Shown here: positions 6,220 through 8,347 of the stretch, piece after piece
How positions within the stretch are numbered: the stretch's first letter is position 1
Layout of the letters: the number at the start of each line of letters is the position of its first letter
Assembly (NCBI GenBank): GCA_025455125.1
Contig: JALONE010000025.1
Location: forward strand, 1 to 8,347
Length of the DNA: 8,347 bases
Source: Bacteroidota bacterium
GTDB lineage: Bacteria > Bacteroidota > Ignavibacteria > UBA10030
Reading direction: 5' to 3'
Notes under the pieces: model-generated
Seen by the model: the letters and a program-made list of their open reading frames with translations, nothing else
What the model was told of the DNA's origin: nothing
The model's database searches: none
Translations under genes and position numbers: made by a program

Positions 6220-7646
6220 GCTGACCTCTGGATCGGTGATGAGGACTGCCGCATCGATCGTGTTCGACCGAGGCGCGCGATGATGATTTCGGTATGCCGA
6301 TGCGCAGCCGCAACGCGGGCGCCCACGGAGATCCCCCCGCGATAGCTCCCTGCGAGAATGATTCCGGGATACTCCGTTTCAAAATCTCTGAGCTGTTCCA
6401 TGCGGCGTTCGTGGCCGATCTCATATTGCGGAATGGAACGCGCCCAGCGCGTACTATGCAAATATACAGGTTTTCCCTGAATTTGCATAGTCCGGGAGAT
6501 CTCTGAAAGAGCAAGTTCCGCCGCTTGGTCCTCCGGTATTTTTGCAATTTCAAGGCCGTTCGATTCTCCCAGGAATACGCTGATGGCCACATGATCGCGC
6601 GGGGCGCGATCGCGATATTGGCTTGAATTCCAGAAGCAACCGAGCAGATGTCGGCGCTCAGACGCAGAGAGGAAGTAGCCAAAGCCGTCGAGCGGGTGCC
6701 GCACGTCCGATCTCTGAAACCCGAAGGAAATGGTCATCAACGATGCATAGGGGATCGATCGGAGGACGTCAGCCGTGCTTGGGGAAAGCGTGGTGACAAG
6801 ATCGGAGGCGGCATATGCCGGAATGGCGAGCACGACCGCTTCTGCATTCACCTGCCGATGAGAGCCATCCTGATCATAGGAGACGGTGTACGGTGAGGTG
6901 ACAGGGTGGTTTCGATCGACACTCACCCCGGTCGCACGAGCTCCCGTCAGGCAGGTCGATCCCAGCGCGGCCGCCAATCCGTTCGTCACTGTTTCCATCC
7001 CGCGTTCGAACGTGAACCCGCGCGCGTACGTGCGGGGTCGCGAGGTGTTTCCATGCAGCCACCCATGCAGCAGGCCGCGCGTTACGCTTCCATGCTGTTG
7101 TTCGAGTGCATGAAGAACCGGAAACGTGGAGCGGATGGACAACCGGCTCGCCTGTCCGGCAAGCGTGCCCGGAAGAAGCGGTTCGATGCCGTAGTCGAAG
7201 ATCTCCTGACCGAAGCGACGCACGAAGAACTCTGCGACCGATTCATCTGTTGATGATCGCGTGATGAATGGTTCGCGGAACAAACGGAACTTGGCGGATC
7301 GAGAAAAGAGGGTCGTGCGGAGGAATGCGAGCGGATCCAGCGGAAGCGGATGCAGAGACCCGTTGCGGTTCAGCAGGATCGTGCGGGCTCGGGGGGACGG
7401 GAGGAGGATCTGGTCCCGCAATCCGCATGCATCGACGAGTTGCAAGAACTCGGGACCGCGCGGCATGACGCTTGTCGCTCCCGCTTCACACAGAAAGCCG
7501 CGCTCGAGAATCGTCTGAATAGAACCGCCGACCCTTGGTTCCGCGGAAAGCAACTGCACGCGCAAGCCGTTTCGCTGAAGGAGAAAAGCGGCGGACAGGC
7601 CGGTGATCCCGCCGCCAATGACGAGGACGTCAACCGATTCGGTCAT
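6216..7646 (-). CDS. hemG: FAD-dependent protoporphyrinogen/coproporphyrinogen oxidase
   Basis: The enzyme oxidises protoporphyrinogen IX (or coproporphyrinogen III in some lineages) by six electrons near the end of haem synthesis, using FAD and normally O2. The 476-residue product opens with the dinucleotide-binding motif VLVIGGGITGLSAA (residues 7-20), followed by an RVGG segment near 38-41, as in the HemY-type oxidase family. Further along are EAGATSVMPRGPEF, a YGIEPLLPGTLAG segment typical of this family, RWARSIPQYEIGH, and a C-terminal ILAGSYRGGISVGARVAAA FAD-binding stretch. Length is close to the roughly 470 residues of B. subtilis HemY. The start at 7646 is preferred over an in-frame ATG at 7739 because 7646 begins just before the glycine motif and overlaps the peptidase stop as ATGA. 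Naming differs by organism (hemG, hemY or cgoX), and the substrate cannot be told from sequence alone. An unusual hairpin lies within it at 6453-6491. Confidence 0.9.
   Translation of the reverse strand: MTESVDVLVIGGGITGLSAAFLLQRNGLRVQLLSAEPRVGGSIQTILERGFLCEAGATSVMPRGPEFLQLVDACGLRDQILLPSPRARTILLNRNGSLHPLPLDPLAFLRTTLFSRSAKFRLFREPFITRSSTDESVAEFFVRRFGQEIFDYGIEPLLPGTLAGQASRLSIRSTFPVLHALEQQHGSVTRGLLHGWLHGNTSRPRTYARGFTFERGMETVTNGLAAALGSTCLTGARATGVSVDRNHPVTSPYTVSYDQDGSHRQVNAEAVVLAIPAYAASDLVTTLSPSTADVLRSIPYASLMTISFGFQRSDVRHPLDGFGYFLSASERRHLLGCFWNSSQYRDRAPRDHVAISVFLGESNGLEIAKIPEDQAAELALSEISRTMQIQGKPVYLHSTRWARSIPQYEIGHERRMEQLRDFETEYPGIILAGSYRGGISVGARVAAAHRHTEIIIARLGRTRSMRQSSSPIQRSA
6453..6491. repeat. 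AT-rich perfect inverted repeat with nested stem inside hemG
   Basis: ACTATGCAAAT (6453-6463) is the exact reverse complement of ATTTGCATAGT (6481-6491), giving an 11-bp stem. Within the 17-nt interval CAGG (6467-6470) also pairs with CCTG (6476-6479) around a 5-nt loop. The total is 15 bp in a compact hairpin, separated by an ATA/A internal loop. The dyad is AT-rich within a GC-rich gene and encodes an intact stretch of the oxidase (around MQIQGKPVYLHS). There is no T run, so a terminator is unlikely. It may be an operator, an RNA structure in the operon transcript, or chance. Confidence 0.8.
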
Positions 7647-8347
7647 TCTTGCTTCTTCGGCGCGTCCTCGGTGAGCGTCGACAAGAGATCCTTCCATTCG
7701 AACCAACCTGGGTTCCCGCGTACGTATCGTTCGAACCAATTGAATTCGGAGACCATCTTGATCATCTGATGCCGCAGCTCGGTGAGTCCGTGACTCGATC
7801 CCGGATAGACGAAGTACTCCGTCGGAACGCTGTGCTTGCGGAGGGCCATGTACAACTCATCACTCTGCGGCCGGGGAACGCGCGGGTCTCCATCCACGAC
7901 ATGGATCAGCGTCGGAGTCTTGGCGTTTGCGATGTGCTTGAGTGGTGAGACATCCCAGTAATGGTCAAAGCGGTCGTAGGGCGTTCCGCTAAAATAGAAT
8001 TCCCGAACGCGTTGAACGTCGGTCTGCGCGTACATGGAGATCCAATTCATTGCCCCTGCGCCGGAAGAAATGGCTTTGAAGCGATTCGTATGGGTGAGGA
8101 TCCAGTTCGACCAGTGCCCCCCGGCGCTCCAGCCCATGCATCCGAGCGCCGCGCTGTCCACGATCCCTGCTCGGATGAGCGCATCCACGCCGCTCATGAT
8201 ATCGTCATATCCTTGCCGGAAGTAATCACCAGCGATCTGCAGCTTGTGGCGTTCGCCGTAGTTCGATGAGCCGCGATAGTTCGGGAGCAGACAAACGTAT
8301 CCGGCCCCCGCGAAGACGTGGGGATAGTAGTAGCAATTGGCATTGAA
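7643..8347 (-). CDS. Prolyl oligopeptidase-type (S9 family) serine peptidase, C-terminal catalytic part (5' end outside window)
   Basis: The frame is open from the right edge to the TGA at 7643-7645, giving 234 residues of an alpha/beta-hydrolase domain. The fragment starts FNANCYYYPHVFAGAGYVCLLPNYRGSSNYGE, including the NYRGS(S/T)xYG motif typical of S9 peptidases. The nucleophile is Ser74 in GWSAGG. The probable acid is Asp154 in DGDPRVP, the family's (E/D)xDxRVP turn, followed by QSDELYMALR. The catalytic His is His186 in GSSHGLTE. The triad is therefore complete and the enzyme should be active on peptides or acyl-peptides. Its N-terminal propeller or signal peptide, and so its location, lie outside the window. 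The ATG at 8197 is internal, because the family motif NYRGSSNYGE lies upstream of it in frame. The stop overlaps the oxidase start as ATGA, making this the first visible gene of the minus-strand operon. It has no obvious role in haem synthesis. Confidence 0.9.
   Translation of the reverse strand, partial: FNANCYYYPHVFAGAGYVCLLPNYRGSSNYGERHKLQIAGDYFRQGYDDIMSGVDALIRAGIVDSAALGCMGWSAGGHWSNWILTHTNRFKAISSGAGAMNWISMYAQTDVQRVREFYFSGTPYDRFDHYWDVSPLKHIANAKTPTLIHVVDGDPRVPRPQSDELYMALRKHSVPTEYFVYPGSSHGLTELRHQMIKMVSEFNWFERYVRGNPGWFEWKDLLSTLTEDAPKKQE

Noticed and set aside
7647..7739. Extended N-terminus of hemG from the ATG at 7739
   Set aside because: The extra 31 residues are charged, overlap the peptidase gene, and precede a flavin-binding motif that normally begins within the first ten or so residues. 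The ATGA overlap at 7643-7646 gives a better start.

Overview
The window comes from a Gram-negative bacterium. A protein with a typical outer-membrane beta-barrel C-terminus, a lipoprotein with a clean lipobox, and System I cytochrome c maturation (CcmF) all point to a double membrane. Base composition is fairly GC-rich (high fifties percent by eye). Two large multiheme cytochromes, one carrying the CxxxxCH/CxxCH domain first described in Geobacter, suggest a metal-reducing or otherwise extracellularly respiring lineage. I cannot fix the phylum: Ignavibacteria or another FCB-type lineage, or a Desulfuromonadales-like deltaproteobacterium, would all fit.

Plus strand, 1-3058: three closely packed genes. 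They are the 3' end of a beta-barrel outer-membrane protein (1-417), a cytochrome with 14 CXXCH haem sites and an N-terminal membrane segment (425-1636), and an outer-membrane-type lipoprotein with 13 haem sites, 11 CXXCH and 2 CX4CH (1652-3058). The order barrel, exported cytochrome, lipoprotein cytochrome is that of the porin-cytochrome electron conduits of Geobacter (ombB-omaB-omcB). This is the main biological point of the window: a probable trans-outer-membrane electron conduit with 27 haem sites and an unusual haem count and domain layout.

Plus strand, 3104-5489: a hairpin with a short T run follows the cytochromes. Next is ccmF (3171-5432), the haem-handling membrane component of the cytochrome c haem lyase, then a bidirectional terminator (5456-5489) separating it from genes that converge from the other side.

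Minus strand, 8347-5512: a tight three-gene operon, read right to left. It holds the C-terminal catalytic part of an S9-family prolyl oligopeptidase-type peptidase (gene runs off the right edge), an FAD-dependent protoporphyrinogen/coproporphyrinogen oxidase (hemG/hemY type), and an unrecognised secreted protein. Both junctions are 4-nt ATGA stop/start overlaps. An 11-bp perfect AT-rich dyad with a nested 4-bp stem lies inside the oxidase gene and is not explained by coding.

Taken together the window links haem synthesis (hemG), haem attachment to cytochromes (ccmF) and two heavily haem-loaded electron carriers. No RNA genes, insertion sequences, CRISPR arrays or prophage features were seen, and no stretch above about 110 bases lacks a gene.
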